Shown here: positions 29,366-37,621 of the stretch, piece by piece | Layout: the number at the start of each line of letters is the position of its first letter | Numbering within the stretch: the first letter of the stretch is position 1 | From: Mycolicibacterium porcinum | GTDB lineage: Bacteria > Actinomycetota > Actinomycetes > Mycobacteriales > Mycobacteriaceae | Assembly: GCA_002086835.1 (NCBI GenBank) | Contig: MVIG01000006.1 | Span: forward strand, 248,001-312,000 | Length of the DNA stretch: 64,000 bases | Reading direction: 5' to 3' | Translations under genes and position numbers: made by a program | The notes under the pieces: generated by a model | The model's input: only the letters and a program-made list of their open reading frames with translations | Told to the model about the DNA's origin: nothing | Databases searched by the model: none

Positions 29366-29755
29366 CTATGGGGGGAGGTGGCCGTTCAACGCGGAATTGA
29401 GGTCCGGGTGCGCCGAGACCGCATCGTCCATCCCGCATTCGGTGATGATTCGCCGGATGCTCGGCTGCGTGATGACGAGCCGCACCGTGACGCCACGCTG
29501 GCGGCTGTCAACAGCCTGTTTGGCCAGGGCCACCAGCGCCCCGCAGCTCATGAAATCCAGCGATCCGCAGTCGAAGACGAGCAACGAGCCCTCGGGAACA
29601 GCGACGCCGGATTCGTCGAGCATGCGCTGCCAGTCGGATTCGTTGTGGGCATCGACCTGTCCGGAGACCTGAACGATGAGGCCTCCGGGTGTGGGGCGAG
29701 CTGTCCACTGCAGCTCGTGATTCTTCCGGTTCGATTCCACGGTGAGACCGAGCAT
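29366..29755 (-). CDS. STAS-domain anti-anti-sigma-like protein
   Basis: 129 residues, essentially one STAS domain: GGLIVQVSGQVDAHNESD (first strand and helix) and LLVFDCGSLDFMSCGALVAL, where the serine of the MSCG loop sits at the usual phosphorylated position. Such proteins switch anti-sigma kinases or sense nucleotides and lipids. No anti-sigma kinase is adjacent; instead a STAND ATPase gene follows 10 bases later and a TetR gene precedes it. The partner is unknown. Confidence 0.82.
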   Translation of the reverse strand: MLGLTVESNRKNHELQWTARPTPGGLIVQVSGQVDAHNESDWQRMLDESGVAVPEGSLLVFDCGSLDFMSCGALVALAKQAVDSRQRGVTVRLVITQPSIRRIITECGMDDAVSAHPDLNSALNGHLPP

Positions 29756-29794
29756 ACCGATCTTGGTTTACGTTGTAAACGGAGCTGCTCAGTG

Positions 29795-30478
29795 CTAGTT
29801 CAGCCAGGTTTCGATGCGATCGAGCAGGGCCTCCATCGCTTCCTCGAACTCGTCGGAGCTGTGATCCTCGGCGAGCTTCGGTTGTAGCCGCCGCAGGTTC
29901 GGGTAATCGGCCAGCGATGTGTCGGGACGGGGCACATCATCGAGAACCGCTTCGTCAGGACTGAGCGCGACTCCGCGCGCCGACACCTCGAGCAACAACT
30001 GGCCGACCAGGAACGTCGTGTATGTCCGGTAGGCGGCCACGGCCGCGTCATCGCTGAACCCGTAGGAGATCAGCGTCTCCAGGAACGTCTCCATCCAGCG
30101 CAGGCTCCGCAGCGGCGGCCGCACCCACGGCGCTTCCGGCGCCTCGGTCGCCACGAGCGGGAACACCTCGGGATGTTCGATGGCGATCCGGCGCACGCCG
30201 TGACCGAGCCGGATCAGGAAGTCCTGCCAGCCGTCCTCCTGCCGGCGAGCGGCCAGCTGATCGGTGTAGAGGCGATCCACGATGTGGTTGACGACGCCGG
30301 TCAGCAGATCGCCCCGGCTGTGCACATAGCGGTAGAGCGCCATCGCCTCGACACCGCAGGCCGCGCCCAGCCGTCGCATGGTCAACTTCGCCAGACCCTC
30401 GCGATCGATCAACTCGATCGCGGTGTCCAAGATGAACTCGCGGCTCAACCGTGTCGGTTGATCGACATCGTCAGTCAC
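29795..30478 (-). CDS. TetR-family repressor
   Basis: 227 residues, GTG start at 30478. The N-terminal HTH (TRLSREFILDTAIELIDREG, RLGAACGVEAMALYRYVHSR) and a C-terminal part resembling the TetR_C tetracycline-repressor type (YTTFLVGQLLLE) are visible. It is first in a minus-strand row with the STAS and STAND ATPase genes and divergent from the LOG gene across 138 bases. It may regulate itself, the downstream pair and/or LOG. Tandem 10-base repeats (CCATCACCGC, 30532-30551) lie in the divergent region. Confidence 0.87.
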   Translation of the reverse strand: MTDDVDQPTRLSREFILDTAIELIDREGLAKLTMRRLGAACGVEAMALYRYVHSRGDLLTGVVNHIVDRLYTDQLAARRQEDGWQDFLIRLGHGVRRIAIEHPEVFPLVATEAPEAPWVRPPLRSLRWMETFLETLISYGFSDDAAVAAYRTYTTFLVGQLLLEVSARGVALSPDEAVLDDVPRPDTSLADYPNLRRLQPKLAEDHSSDEFEEAMEALLDRIETWLN

Positions 30479-30531
30479 CAGGATCGTCCCCTCCGCGTTC
30501 AGCCCAGTGTCCCCGCGAGCCGGGGCTTAGT

Positions 30532-30551
30532 CCATCACCGCCCATCACCGC
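30532..30551. repeat. Tandem 10-base repeat between tetR and LOG
   Basis: CCATCACCGC occurs twice in tandem and is followed by a degenerate third unit (CCCTCACCC). It lies in the 138-base divergent intergenic region. Upstream, CCCCG and CGGGG (30511-30525) can form a hairpin. This could be a binding site for the adjacent TetR protein or a chance low-complexity tract. Confidence 0.35.
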
Positions 30552-30616
30552 CCCTCACCCAGCGGACATCGCCCACCCGTCATCGGCGGTTCACCGGCAC
30601 CCTTTAGTTTGGGTAC

Positions 30617-31177
30617 GTGTCCGGTGAAACTGACCGCGAGTTTGCGGTGTGTGTCTATTGCGCCTCGGGGCCCACCCATCCCGAGCTGCTGGCATTGGCC
30701 AGTGAGGTCGGGGTGGCCATCGCCAAGCGCGGCTGGACGCTGGTCTCCGGCGGCGGCAACGTGTCGGCCATGGGCGCGGTCGCCCGCGCCGCGCGCTCGT
30801 CCAACGGCCGCACCGTCGGCGTGATCCCCAAGGCGCTCGTGCACCGCGAACTCGCTGACGTGGACGCCGCGGAACTCGTGGTCACCGACACCATGCGGGA
30901 ACGCAAGAAGGTGATGGAGGACCGCTCCGACGCGTTCATCGCGCTGCCCGGTGGCATCGGCACGCTGGAAGAGTTCTTCGAAGCGTGGACGGCCGGCTAC
31001 CTGGGGATGCACGAGAAACCTGTGGTGCTGCTCGATCCGTTCGGTCATTACGACGGATTGTTGACCTGGCTGCGCGGGCTCGTGGACTCCGGCTACGTGA
31101 GCAGTCATGCCCTGGACCGGCTGGTCGTCGTCGACGAGGTCGCCGCGGCGCTCGACGTGTGCGCGGCGCTTACCTAG
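30617..31177 (+). CDS. LOG-family cytokinin-riboside phosphoribohydrolase
   Basis: 186 residues, GTG start. LYSINE DECARBOXYLASE-like/LOG Rossmann fold with the signature PGGIGTLEE (111-119), the SGGGNVSAMG nucleotide loop and MRERKKVM. LOG enzymes hydrolyse cytokinin riboside 5'-monophosphates (and AMP); the M. tuberculosis orthologue Rv1205 does so, and its accumulating cytokinins break down to aldehydes. Cytosolic. Followed 91 bases later by fadD6; a GGTAAC-GGCG-GTTACC hairpin (31185-31200) lies between. Confidence 0.93.
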   Translation: MSGETDREFAVCVYCASGPTHPELLALASEVGVAIAKRGWTLVSGGGNVSAMGAVARAARSSNGRTVGVIPKALVHRELADVDAAELVVTDTMRERKKVMEDRSDAFIALPGGIGTLEEFFEAWTAGYLGMHEKPVVLLDPFGHYDGLLTWLRGLVDSGYVSSHALDRLVVVDEVAAALDVCAALT

Positions 31178-31184
31178 AACCGGC

Positions 31185-31200
31185 GGTAACGGCGGTTACC
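31185..31200. promoter_or_regulatory. Perfect inverted repeat between LOG and fadD6
   Basis: GGTAAC and GTTACC are separated by GGCG, 8 bases after the LOG stop and 69 bases before the fadD6 start. This is a candidate operator for fadD6 or a small hairpin. No regulator is assigned. Confidence 0.35.
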
Positions 31201-31268
31201 AGCGCGGCTATGGTGTTGGCCACACGAGAGCCATCTCGAGACCCAACCAACGCGCAGGGGGAGACCGC

Positions 31269-33047
31269 ATGACCGACCAGAAATCGGGCACCAGGAGCAG
31301 CGTCGGCCTACTCGACCTCGCCAGCCAGGTACCCGGTCTGCTGATGGATGCGCCGGTCATCGCACGAGGCGTCCTGACCGGAATGATGGCCCGGCCGACG
31401 GCCAAGACCTCGATCGGCAAGGTGTTCCAGGAGCGGGCCGCCCAGTACAGCGACCGCGTTTTCCTCAAGTTCGGCGACGAGCGGATCACCTACCGCGAGG
31501 CCAACGAGACGGTCAACCGCTATGCCGCCGTGCTCGCCGCCAAAGGCGTCGGCCACGGCGACGTGGTCGGGGTGATGCTGCGCAACTCGCCCGACGCGGT
31601 GCTGCTGATGCTCGCGATCGTCAAGTGCGGCGCCGTCGCCGGAATGCTCAACTACCACCAGCGCGGCAAGGTTCTGGCGCACAGCTTCGGGCTGCTCGAC
31701 GCCAAGGCCGTGGTGGCGGAGTCCGACCTGATCGAGCACGTCACCGAATGCGGGGCCGAGGTCAACGGCCTGATCACGGTCGAGGAGCTGCGCCGGCTGG
31801 CGTCCACCGCGCCGACCACCAACCCGGCCAGCACGTCGGCGGTCCTGGCCAAGGACAAGGCCTTCTACATCTTCACCTCGGGCACCACCGGCATGCCCAA
31901 GGCCAGCGTCATGACGCACTACCGCTGGCTGCGCGCCCTGGCCGGATTCGGTGGCCTGGGGCTGCGGCTGCACAGCGACGACACCCTGTACTGCTGCCTG
32001 CCGCTCTATCACAACAACGCGCTGACCGTCTCGGTCGGATCCGCGCTCAACTCCGGCGCCGCGCTGGCCCTGGGCAAGTCCTTCTCGGCCTCGCGGTTCT
32101 GGGACGACGTCATCGGCTACGACGCCACCGCGTTCGTCTACATCGGCGAGATCTGCGGCTACCTGCTCAACCAGCCGCCCAAGCCGACCGACCGTGCGCA
32201 CAAGGTGCGGGTCATCGTCGGCAACGGCCTGCGTCCGGCCATCTGGGACGAGTTCACCCAGCGGTTCGGCATTCCGCGCGTCTGCGAGTTCTACGCCGCC
32301 AGCGAGGGCAACACCGCGTTCGTCAACGTCTTCAACGTGTCGAAGTCCACCGGTATCTGCCCGAGCCCGGTCGCCTTCGTCGAATACGACGCCGACAGCG
32401 GCGAACCCGCCCGAGGCGCCGACGGCCGGCTGCGCAAGGTCAAGCGTGGCGAGCCGGGGCTGATGCTGTCGAAGATCAACGCGTTGCAGCCGTTCGACGG
32501 GTACACCGATCCCTCGGCCAGCGAGAAGAAGCTGGTGCGCAACGCGTTCAAGGACGGTGACGTCTGGTTCAACACCGGCGACCTGATGCGTTCGCAGGGA
32601 CTGGGCCACGCCGCGTTCGCCGATCGCCTCGGTGACACCTTCCGATGGAAGGGCGAGAACGTGGCGACCACCGAGGTGGAAGCGGCCGTGGCCACCGATC
32701 CGCTGATCGAGGAATGCACGGTGTTCGGCGTCGAGGTGCCCGGTGCCGGCGGCCGGGCCGGGATGGCTGCGGTGCAGCTCAAGGACGGCAAGGAGTTCGA
32801 CGGCAAGGCGATCGCCGACGCGTTCTACAGCCATCTGCCCGCCTATGCCGTGCCGCTGTTCGTCCGCGTCGTCACCGAACTCGCCCACACCTCCACCTTC
32901 AAGAGCCAGAAGGTGGAGTTGCGCAAACAGGGCTACGGATCGGACATCGAGGATCCGCTGTACGTGCTGGCCGGGCGGGACGAAGGCTACGTGCCGTTCT
33001 ACCCCGAGTACCCCGAGGAAGTGACGGCCGGAAAGCGGCCCAAGTAG
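31269..33047 (+). CDS. fadD6: FadD6, very-long-chain/FATP-type acyl-CoA synthetase
   Basis: 592 residues from ATG 31269 (the frame is open further upstream but covers LOG). ANL superfamily of the FATP (SLC27) type: IFTSGTTGMPKASVMTHYRW (ATP motif), EFYAASEGNTAF, FNTGDLMRSQGLGHAAFADR and WKGENVATTEVE. The FATP-like family couples uptake and activation of long-chain fatty acids. The matching gene in M. tuberculosis is Rv1206 (597 aa). It probably acts at the inner membrane face. Confidence 0.94.
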   Translation: MTDQKSGTRSSVGLLDLASQVPGLLMDAPVIARGVLTGMMARPTAKTSIGKVFQERAAQYSDRVFLKFGDERITYREANETVNRYAAVLAAKGVGHGDVVGVMLRNSPDAVLLMLAIVKCGAVAGMLNYHQRGKVLAHSFGLLDAKAVVAESDLIEHVTECGAEVNGLITVEELRRLASTAPTTNPASTSAVLAKDKAFYIFTSGTTGMPKASVMTHYRWLRALAGFGGLGLRLHSDDTLYCCLPLYHNNALTVSVGSALNSGAALALGKSFSASRFWDDVIGYDATAFVYIGEICGYLLNQPPKPTDRAHKVRVIVGNGLRPAIWDEFTQRFGIPRVCEFYAASEGNTAFVNVFNVSKSTGICPSPVAFVEYDADSGEPARGADGRLRKVKRGEPGLMLSKINALQPFDGYTDPSASEKKLVRNAFKDGDVWFNTGDLMRSQGLGHAAFADRLGDTFRWKGENVATTEVEAAVATDPLIEECTVFGVEVPGAGGRAGMAAVQLKDGKEFDGKAIADAFYSHLPAYAVPLFVRVVTELAHTSTFKSQKVELRKQGYGSDIEDPLYVLAGRDEGYVPFYPEYPEEVTAGKRPK

Positions 33048-33160
33048 CCGATTCCTACGCCTGGGTTGTCGATCGCGCGCGGTGACGACCGACAGGTAGA
33101 AAACGGCGCGGAAGTCGGCGCGAATACTGCCGCGCACGCGGCACCAGGCACTATGGAGGC

Positions 33161-34048
33161 GTGTTGTCGACGTGCAATGGCCAGTTCTGCGGGCGCCCGG
33201 TTGCCGGCGACCGGGCGCTGATCATGGCGATCGTCAACCGGACGCCGGACTCGTTCTATGACCGCGGGGCGACCTTCACCGACGAGGCGGCCAAGGCCGC
33301 GGCGCAGCGCGTGATCGACGAGGGCGCCGACGTGATCGACGTCGGCGGGGTCAAGGCCGGTCCCGGCAGCGCGGTCGACGCCGACGAGGAGATCGCGCGC
33401 GTCGTGCCGTTCATCGAATGGCTGCGCACCACGTACCCCGATCAGCTGATCAGCGTCGACACCTGGCGTGCGGCGGTGGCCAAACAGGCCTGTGCGGCCG
33501 GAGCCGACCTGATCAACGACACCTGGGCGGGCGCGGATCCGGCGCTGCCGGAGGTGGCCGCCGAGTTCGGTGCCGGCCTGGTGTGCTCACACACCGGCGG
33601 GGCCGTGCCGCGCACCCGGCCGTTTCGGGTGAACTACGGGATCACCGAACAGGGCGTCGTCGACGACGTCATCGCCGAGGTGACGGCCGCCGCCGAGCGG
33701 GCGGTAGCAACGGGTGTGCCGCGAGACCGGATCCTGATCGACCCGACCCATGATTTCGGTAAAAACACTCATCACGGTCTTAGTTTGTTGCGCCACGTAA
33801 AAGATCTTGTTAAGACCGGATGGCCAGTCCTGATGGCGCTGAGCAACAAGGATTTCGTCGGGGAGACTCTGGGTGTGGATCTGACCGAACGCCTGGAGGG
33901 CACCCTGGCCGCGACGGCACTGGCCGCCGCGGATGGAGCCGCCATGTTCCGGGTACACGAGGTCGGACCCACTCGGCGCGTGCTGGAAATGGTCGCGTCG
34001 ATCCAGGGAGTGCGGGCACCCGCACGAACAGTGAGGGGGCTCGCGTGA
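33161..34048 (+). CDS. folP2: FolP2, dihydropteroate synthase paralogue
   Basis: 295 residues, GTG start. TIM barrel of the DHPS family: MAIVNRTPDSFYDRG, GADVIDVGGVKAGPG, DPTHDFGKN, SNKDFVGETLG and FRVHEVGPTRRVLEM. The M. tuberculosis FolP2 lacks detectable DHPS activity, so the true reaction is uncertain. Codons about 199-220 use unusually AT-rich synonymous codons (AAA, CTT, GTA, GTT, AGT) and contain an inverted repeat at 33775-33818. The stop overlaps the gpgS start (GTGA), implying an operon with gpgS. Confidence 0.9.
   Translation: MLSTCNGQFCGRPVAGDRALIMAIVNRTPDSFYDRGATFTDEAAKAAAQRVIDEGADVIDVGGVKAGPGSAVDADEEIARVVPFIEWLRTTYPDQLISVDTWRAAVAKQACAAGADLINDTWAGADPALPEVAAEFGAGLVCSHTGGAVPRTRPFRVNYGITEQGVVDDVIAEVTAAAERAVATGVPRDRILIDPTHDFGKNTHHGLSLLRHVKDLVKTGWPVLMALSNKDFVGETLGVDLTERLEGTLAATALAAADGAAMFRVHEVGPTRRVLEMVASIQGVRAPARTVRGLA
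33775..33818. other. Low-GC inverted repeat within folP2
   Basis: CGGTCTTA (33775-33782) and TAAGACCG (33811-33818) are perfect inverted repeats with a 28-base spacer that contains the palindrome AAGATCTT (33801-33808). The surrounding 60 bases are far more AT-rich than the gene. It could be an internal promoter/operator or RNA element for gpgS, or a conversion tract. Confidence 0.45.
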
Positions 34049-34995
34049 CCGCAATGCCTGAACTGGACGTCACCGACGGAGTCGTCGGCCACCGCTGGCT
34101 GACCGACCACAGCTGGAACCGGCCGAGCTGGACCATCGCCGAGCTGGAAGCCGCCAAAGCCGGCCGCACGGTCTCCGTCGTGCTGCCCGCCCTCAACGAG
34201 GAAGAAACCGTCGCCTCCGTCGTCGAGACCATCACCCCGCTGCTGGGCGGGCTGGTCGACGAGCTGATCGTGCTCGACTCGGGTTCCACCGACGACACCG
34301 AGATCCGCGCGGTCGCCGCCGGGGCCCGGGTGATCAGCCGTGAGGTCGCGCTGCCCGAGGTCGCACCGCAGCCGGGCAAGGGTGAGGTGCTGTGGCGGTC
34401 GCTGGCGGCGACCACGGGCGACATCATCGCCTTCGTCGACTCCGACCTCATCGATCCCGACCCGATGTTCGTCCCCAAGCTGCTGGGCCCACTGCTCACC
34501 GCTGACGGTGTGCACCTGGTCAAGGGCTTCTACCGGCGTCCGCTCAAGGTCAGTGGGGCCGAGGACGCCAACGGCGGCGGCCGGGTGACCGAGCTGGTGG
34601 CACGCCCGCTGCTGGCCTCGCTGCGCCCCGAGCTGAACTGCGTGCTGCAGCCGCTGGGCGGCGAATACGCGGGCACCCGCGAGCTGCTGACCTCGGTGCC
34701 GTTCGCGCCCGGCTACGGCGTGGAGATCGGCCTGCTGGTCGACACCTACGACCGCCTCGGGCTGGACGCCATCGCCCAGGTGAACCTGGGAGTGCGCGCG
34801 CACCGCAACCGACCGCTGACCGAGCTGGCCTCGATGAGCCGGCAGGTCATCGCGACCCTGTTGTCGCGCTGCGGGATCGCGGATTCGGGCGTGGGGCTGA
34901 CGCAGTTCTACGCCGACGGTGACGACTTCACCCCACGGGTCTCGTCGGTGTCGCTGGCCGACCGCCCGCCCATGGTCACCCTGCGCCCGCGCTAG
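34045..34995 (+). CDS. gpgS: GpgS, glucosyl-3-phosphoglycerate synthase
   Basis: 316 residues, a GT81/GT-A glycosyltransferase. It transfers glucose from a nucleotide sugar to D-3-phosphoglycerate, the first step of methylglucose lipopolysaccharide synthesis. Motifs: VVLPALNEEETVASVV (nucleotide loop), FVDSDLIDPDP (metal-binding DSD) and GEYAGTRELL. Start GTG 34045 overlaps the folP2 stop by 4 bases; ATG 34054 is an alternative. Matches Rv1208 (324 aa). Confidence 0.94.
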   Translation: MTAMPELDVTDGVVGHRWLTDHSWNRPSWTIAELEAAKAGRTVSVVLPALNEEETVASVVETITPLLGGLVDELIVLDSGSTDDTEIRAVAAGARVISREVALPEVAPQPGKGEVLWRSLAATTGDIIAFVDSDLIDPDPMFVPKLLGPLLTADGVHLVKGFYRRPLKVSGAEDANGGGRVTELVARPLLASLRPELNCVLQPLGGEYAGTRELLTSVPFAPGYGVEIGLLVDTYDRLGLDAIAQVNLGVRAHRNRPLTELASMSRQVIATLLSRCGIADSGVGLTQFYADGDDFTPRVSSVSLADRPPMVTLRPR

Positions 34996-35025
34996 ATGTC
35001 GCATGCGTGAGGCAGTATCGAGGGC

Positions 35026-35406
35026 GTGACACTGATACTGCTGTACCTGGTGGTGCTGGTTCTGGTGGCCACGGTGCTGTTCGGTCTCGGCAGCGTCATC
35101 TTCGGCCGGGGTGAGTCGCTGCCGCCCTTGCCGCGAGGGACGACCGCGACGGTCCTGCCTGCCTCGGGCGTCACCGGCGCCGATGTGGACGCGGTCAAGT
35201 TCGCCCAGGTCGTTCGCGGCTACAAGACCAGCGAGGTCGACTGGGTCCTGGACCGGCTGGGACGCGAGCTGGACGCGGTGCGCGGGGAGCTGGCCGCCGT
35301 CCGCGCGGCCTACGGTGTGCCCGCCGACTTCGGTGAGGACGACGCCGACGAGGACGAAGAGGTGTCGGCCACCGCGGGCGAGGTCCGCACCTCGGAGGAG
35401 CCATGA
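35026..35406 (+). CDS. Membrane-anchored DivIVA-domain protein (Rv1209-like)
   Basis: 126 residues with an N-terminal membrane segment (LILLYLVVLVLVATVLFGLG), then a DivIVA-like coiled-coil unit (VKFAQVVRGYKTSEVDWVLD) and an acidic C-terminus. GTG 35026. It probably links a membrane site to an envelope or sugar-metabolism complex; this is inferred from the fold only. The ATGA overlap with tagA (35403-35406) indicates translational coupling. Confidence 0.82.
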   Translation: MTLILLYLVVLVLVATVLFGLGSVIFGRGESLPPLPRGTTATVLPASGVTGADVDAVKFAQVVRGYKTSEVDWVLDRLGRELDAVRGELAAVRAAYGVPADFGEDDADEDEEVSATAGEVRTSEEP

Positions 35407-36005
35407 CCGCCGACGGTGGCCGGATTGTCGGCACCGCCGACGAAGACGGCCGGACCCGGTGCGGCTGGGCCGTGCAGTCGGGCGACACCCTCTACCGCGA
35501 CTATCACGACACCGAGTGGGGCCGGCCGCTGCAGGATTCCGGTGCGCTGTTCGAACACATCAGCCTAGAGGCCTTCCAGAGCGGGCTGAGCTGGCTGACC
35601 ATCCTGCGCAAGCGGGAGAATTTCCGGGCCGCATTCGACGGGTTCGACGCGGCCACGGTCGCGAAGTACACCGACGACGACGTCGAGCGGCTGATGGCCG
35701 ACGCCGGCATCGTGCGCAACCGGGCCAAGATCCTCGCGACCATCGCCAACGCCAGAGCGGTCACCGACCTCGACGTCGATCTGGGTGAACTGCTGTGGTC
35801 GTTCGCCCCGCCGGCCCGGCCGCGGCCCGCTGACCTGGCAGAAGTACCCGCGGTGACGCCGGAATCGACCGCCATGGCCAAGGAGCTCAAGCGCAGGGGT
35901 TTCAGATTCGTCGGCCCCACCACGGCATATGCGTTGATGCAGGCCACCGGGATGGTCGACGATCACATCGCGTCCTGCTGGGTTCCGCCAACCGCCCGAA
36001 AGTGA
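35403..36005 (+). CDS. tagA: TagA, 3-methyladenine DNA glycosylase I
   Basis: 200 residues, a base-excision enzyme removing N3-methyladenine. Signatures: RCGWAVQSGDTLYRDYHDTE with conserved WG, GLSWLTILRKRENFRAAF and FRFVGPTTAYALMQATGMVD with a C-terminal His/Cys zinc set (HIASCW). Matches Rv1210. The ATG overlaps the upstream DivIVA-like gene by 4 bases. Confidence 0.95.
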   Translation: MTADGGRIVGTADEDGRTRCGWAVQSGDTLYRDYHDTEWGRPLQDSGALFEHISLEAFQSGLSWLTILRKRENFRAAFDGFDAATVAKYTDDDVERLMADAGIVRNRAKILATIANARAVTDLDVDLGELLWSFAPPARPRPADLAEVPAVTPESTAMAKELKRRGFRFVGPTTAYALMQATGMVDDHIASCWVPPTARK

Positions 36006-36168
36006 CATCAGTCGGTATCCGATGGGTCTTTGCACAAGCATCGGCGTGGATAAGGAACAATAGGGGGAGTTCAGTAGCAGTTCAACGCCGGGTGCCGCCA
36101 ACGAGTGGGCGGCTTCGGCCCCAACCTGGCCCGCTGACGCGGGTCGGCGAAGTTGGAGGGAGCACTCG

Positions 36169-36336
36169 ATGGCGGCGATGAAGCCCCGGACTGGTGACGG
36201 TCCACTGGAAGCAACCAAAGAGGGGCGAGGGATCGTGATGCGAGTACCGCTGGAAGGCGGTGGGCGCCTCGTTGTCGAACTGACTCCCGACGAGGCAGCT
36301 GCGCTGGGCGACGAACTCAAGGCCGTCACCAGCTGA
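36169..36336 (+). CDS. DUF3117 small protein (Rv1211-like)
   Basis: 55 residues, ATG 36169 with TTGGAGGG upstream. The sequence (MAAMKPRTGDGPLEATKEGR, then RLVVELTPDEAAALGDELKA) is the DUF3117 family, extremely conserved and almost universal in actinobacteria, function unknown. Its 163-base upstream region is otherwise gene-free and contains a GC-rich hairpin-capable stretch (CCCGCTGACGCGGG). It ends 22 bases before the convergent glgM stop; a strong hairpin sits between. Confidence 0.9.
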   Translation: MAAMKPRTGDGPLEATKEGRGIVMRVPLEGGGRLVVELTPDEAAALGDELKAVTS

Positions 36337-36343
36337 TCGACTT

Positions 36344-36375
36344 CGCAAGGTGTCCGCTCAGGCGGACACCTTGCG
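36344..36375. terminator. 14-bp perfect hairpin at the DUF3117/glgM junction
   Basis: CGCAAGGTGTCCGC (36344-36357) pairs perfectly with GCGGACACCTTGCG (36362-36375) across a TCAG loop. The glgM stop codon (36358-36360) lies in this loop and the right arm encodes the last residues of GlgM. It probably terminates both converging transcripts. No T-tract follows on either strand. Confidence 0.8.
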
Positions 36376-37521
36376 GTATATCTCCAGGGTCTGCTCAGCG
36401 ATGTGCGCCCAGGAGAATTCTGCGATGCACCGCTGGCGTCCGGCTTCGCCGTACTTCCTGGCGGTTTCCGGCTCGGCCACCAGTGAGTTGACCGCGTCGG
36501 CCAGCCGCATCTCGAAGAAGCGCGGATCTGTGGCGTCGTAGTGCACCAGCAAGCCGGTCTGGTGGTCGGCGACGACCTCGGGGATACCGCCGACGTCGGA
36601 GGCGACCACCGGCGTCGAACAGGCCATCGCTTCCAGGTTCACGATGCCCAACGGCTCGTACACCGATGGGCAAACGAAAACCGTGGCAGCGGAAAGTATT
36701 TCGCGGATCTTGTTGATCGGCAGCATTTCGCGCACCCAGAACACGCCGGTGCGGGCCCGGGCCAGCTCGGCCACCGCCGAGGACACCTCGGCGGCGATCT
36801 CCGGGGTATCCGGAGCGCCTGCGCACAACACCAGCTGCACGTCAGGACTGAACCGGTGGGCCGCGGCCACCAGGTGGGCGACACCCTTCTGACGGGTGAT
36901 GCGCCCGACGAAGGCCACGATCGGGCGGCTCAAGTCGACGCCGAGTTCGGCGAGCACCGAGTCGTGGTCGGCCGGCGGAGTCGGGTACCAGACGTCCGTG
37001 TCGATCCCGTTGCGCACCACGTGGACCCGGCTGGGATCCAGCGCCGGGTACGTATGCAGCACGTCGTCGCGCATGCCGGAGCTCACGGCGATCACCGCGT
37101 CGGCGGCCTCGATGGCGGTGCGCTCCACCCACGAGGACACCCGGTAGCCACCGCCGAGCTGTTCGGCCTTCCAGGGCCGCAGCGGCTCCAGTGAATGCGC
37201 GGTCAGCACGTGAGGGATGCCGTAGAGGAGCCCGGTCAGATGTCCGGCCATCCCGGCGTACCAGGTGTGCGAGTGCACAACGGTGGCCGCCGCCGCGGAG
37301 TTGACCATGTTGAGGTCTGCGGACAGGGTCGACAGTGCCGCATTGGCGCCGCGCAGCGCGGGGTCGGGCTGGGCCACGTAGGCCCCGTCCCGCGGGGCGC
37401 CCATGCAGTGCACGTCGACAGCGCACAGCTGACGCAACTGTGCGACGAGTTCGGTCACGTGCACTCCGGCACCGCCGTACACCTCGGGTGGATATTCCCG
37501 AGTCATCATGGCCACCCGCAT
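36358..37521 (-). CDS. glgM: GlgM, alpha-maltose-1-phosphate synthase (GT4)
   Basis: 387 residues, formerly annotated glgA in mycobacteria (Rv1212c). A GT-B glycosyltransferase that makes maltose-1-phosphate from ADP-glucose and glucose-1-phosphate for the GlgE alpha-glucan pathway. Motifs: [18 protein letters not shown] near the N-terminus, [14 protein letters not shown], and [19 protein letters not shown] with the E-x7-E region of GT4 enzymes. Divergent from glgC, the enzyme supplying ADP-glucose. The stop lies within a terminator hairpin. Confidence 0.93.
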   Translation of the reverse strand: MRVAMMTREYPPEVYGGAGVHVTELVAQLRQLCAVDVHCMGAPRDGAYVAQPDPALRGANAALSTLSADLNMVNSAAAATVVHSHTWYAGMAGHLTGLLYGIPHVLTAHSLEPLRPWKAEQLGGGYRVSSWVERTAIEAADAVIAVSSGMRDDVLHTYPALDPSRVHVVRNGIDTDVWYPTPPADHDSVLAELGVDLSRPIVAFVGRITRQKGVAHLVAAAHRFSPDVQLVLCAGAPDTPEIAAEVSSAVAELARARTGVFWVREMLPINKIREILSAATVFVCPSVYEPLGIVNLEAMACSTPVVASDVGGIPEVVADHQTGLLVHYDATDPRFFEMRLADAVNSLVAEPETARKYGEAGRQRCIAEFSWAHIAEQTLEIYRKVSA

Positions 37522-37621
37522 ATCCGAGACGGTAGTAGGTCGCGGTGGCTCCAGCTACACACCGCACACTTCTGTTGCCATTGGCTGGCCGCGTTGCTGG
37601 TTGGCGGATAGGTTTGGACGC

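Noticed and set aside
31308..33137. 609-codon open frame antisense to fadD6
   Set aside because: Arg/Val/Gly/His-rich with no motif; the plus strand encodes an unmistakable acyl-CoA synthetase.
33775..33818. Phage attachment site inside folP2
   Set aside because: No integrase, duplicated arm or prophage border near; kept as an unexplained repeat.
36030..36061. Promoter TTGCAC...AACAAT before DUF3117
   Set aside because: The spacer is 20 bases and no better -10 lies at 16-18; too weak to call.
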